Assembly (NCBI RefSeq): GCF_021462265.1
Contig: NZ_JAJONF010000019.1
Span: 62,001-126,000, forward strand
Length of the DNA: 64,000 nt
From: Streptomyces shenzhenensis
GTDB lineage: Bacteria > Actinomycetota > Actinomycetes > Streptomycetales > Streptomycetaceae
Reading direction: 5' to 3'
Shown: in pieces, positions 63,859 through 64,000 of the stretch
How the letters are laid out: every line of letters starts with the position of its first letter
How positions within the stretch are numbered: the first letter of the stretch is position 1
Translations under genes and position numbers: made by a program
The notes under the pieces: model-generated
What the model was told of the DNA's origin: nothing
Database searches by the model: none
The model's input: the letters and a program-made list of their open reading frames with translations, nothing else

Positions 63859-64000
63859 TACAGCCGCAGTTCGGTCGCGCCCCGGGAACGGGCGCGCTCC
63901 GCGTCCGCCGCGAGGGTCCCGGGGCTGCCGCCCATCCCGGAGACCACCGTGAAGTTGGCGGCGAGGACCGTGTCCTTTCGCGCGTGCTCGGCGAAGGGCG
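63801..64000 (-). CDS. Unidentified protein, C-terminus only (partial)
   Basis: A minus-strand frame enters from the window edge and ends at TGA 63803-63801. Its last residues include TVLAANFTVVSGMGGSPGTL and GATELRLYHAGLASDGDLAA, a strand-helix-strand pattern like the end of a TIM barrel. Third-position GC is high, as expected for a real gene here. The family is not recognised. It overlaps the convergent MFS gene by 58 bases. Confidence 0.65.
   Translation of the reverse strand, partial: PFAEHARKDTVLAANFTVVSGMGGSPGTLAADAERARSRGATELRLYHAGLASDGDLAAVREALR

Overview
The window is very GC-rich (nearly every codon ends in G or C), with many GTG starts and 1-4 base start/stop overlaps. Together with ectoine/hydroxyectoine genes, a LAETG sortase substrate, Tat-exported pectinases and characteristic intergenic hairpin repeats, this points to a Streptomyces chromosome. 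From memory, the order pit - cobalamin - ectoine - penicillin-binding protein - pectinases resembles the S. coelicolor chromosome around SCO1840-1890. No tRNA, rRNA, CRISPR array, insertion sequence or prophage was seen.

Layout. 1-5.8 kb: start of an ABC-F ATPase, a membrane-anchored beta-propeller-like protein with an octapeptide repeat, a VOC protein, a large conserved hypothetical, an alpha/beta hydrolase and a class II aldolase. 6.2-7.8 kb: a Pit phosphate transporter behind a clear PHO box, with a small membrane partner and a terminator. 7.9-26.9 kb: cobalamin biosynthesis in two blocks. Block one (cobD, cobQ, cobN, a 41-codon ORF, a ChlI/D-type chelatase, cobO, cobB, cobI) follows a B12 riboswitch and a possible 19-codon leader peptide. 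Block two (cobM, cobL, a cbiG-cobJ fusion, cobH, cbiX, cobC) has no riboswitch in front and is separated from block one by an inverted ZIP metal-transporter gene.

27-33 kb: a sortase substrate, an amidohydrolase, and a polar amino-acid ABC importer divergent from a class V aminotransferase. 33.3-36.5 kb: ectABCD, closed by a long bidirectional hairpin. 36.5-46 kb: a class V aminotransferase, a DsbA-like protein, an acetyltransferase, a DUF1349-like protein, an aldehyde dehydrogenase divergent from an IclR regulator, a class B penicillin-binding protein and a purine permease.

46-62 kb: mostly a pectin/rhamnogalacturonan utilisation region. It has two pectate lyases, two tandem pectinesterases (one frameshifted), a rhamnogalacturonan acetylesterase-like esterase, a GH43 enzyme, a sugar ABC importer without its own ATPase and a sugar oxidoreductase. 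A GntR - DapA-like - IlvD/Edd operon probably degrades the resulting sugar acids. The likely logic is extracellular cleavage of the backbone and side chains, uptake, oxidation to an aldonate, dehydration and entry to central metabolism. The aldehyde dehydrogenase at 39.8 kb could supply the last step. The window ends with an MFS transporter converging on the 3' end of an unidentified gene.

Most unusual features: repeat DNA in frame inside four cobalamin genes; a candidate leader peptide after the riboswitch; a mixed early/late cobalt-insertion gene set; and a perfect 20-bp LacI-type operator palindrome inside the DapA-like gene, written with rare codons and matching two operator-like sites before the sugar importer.
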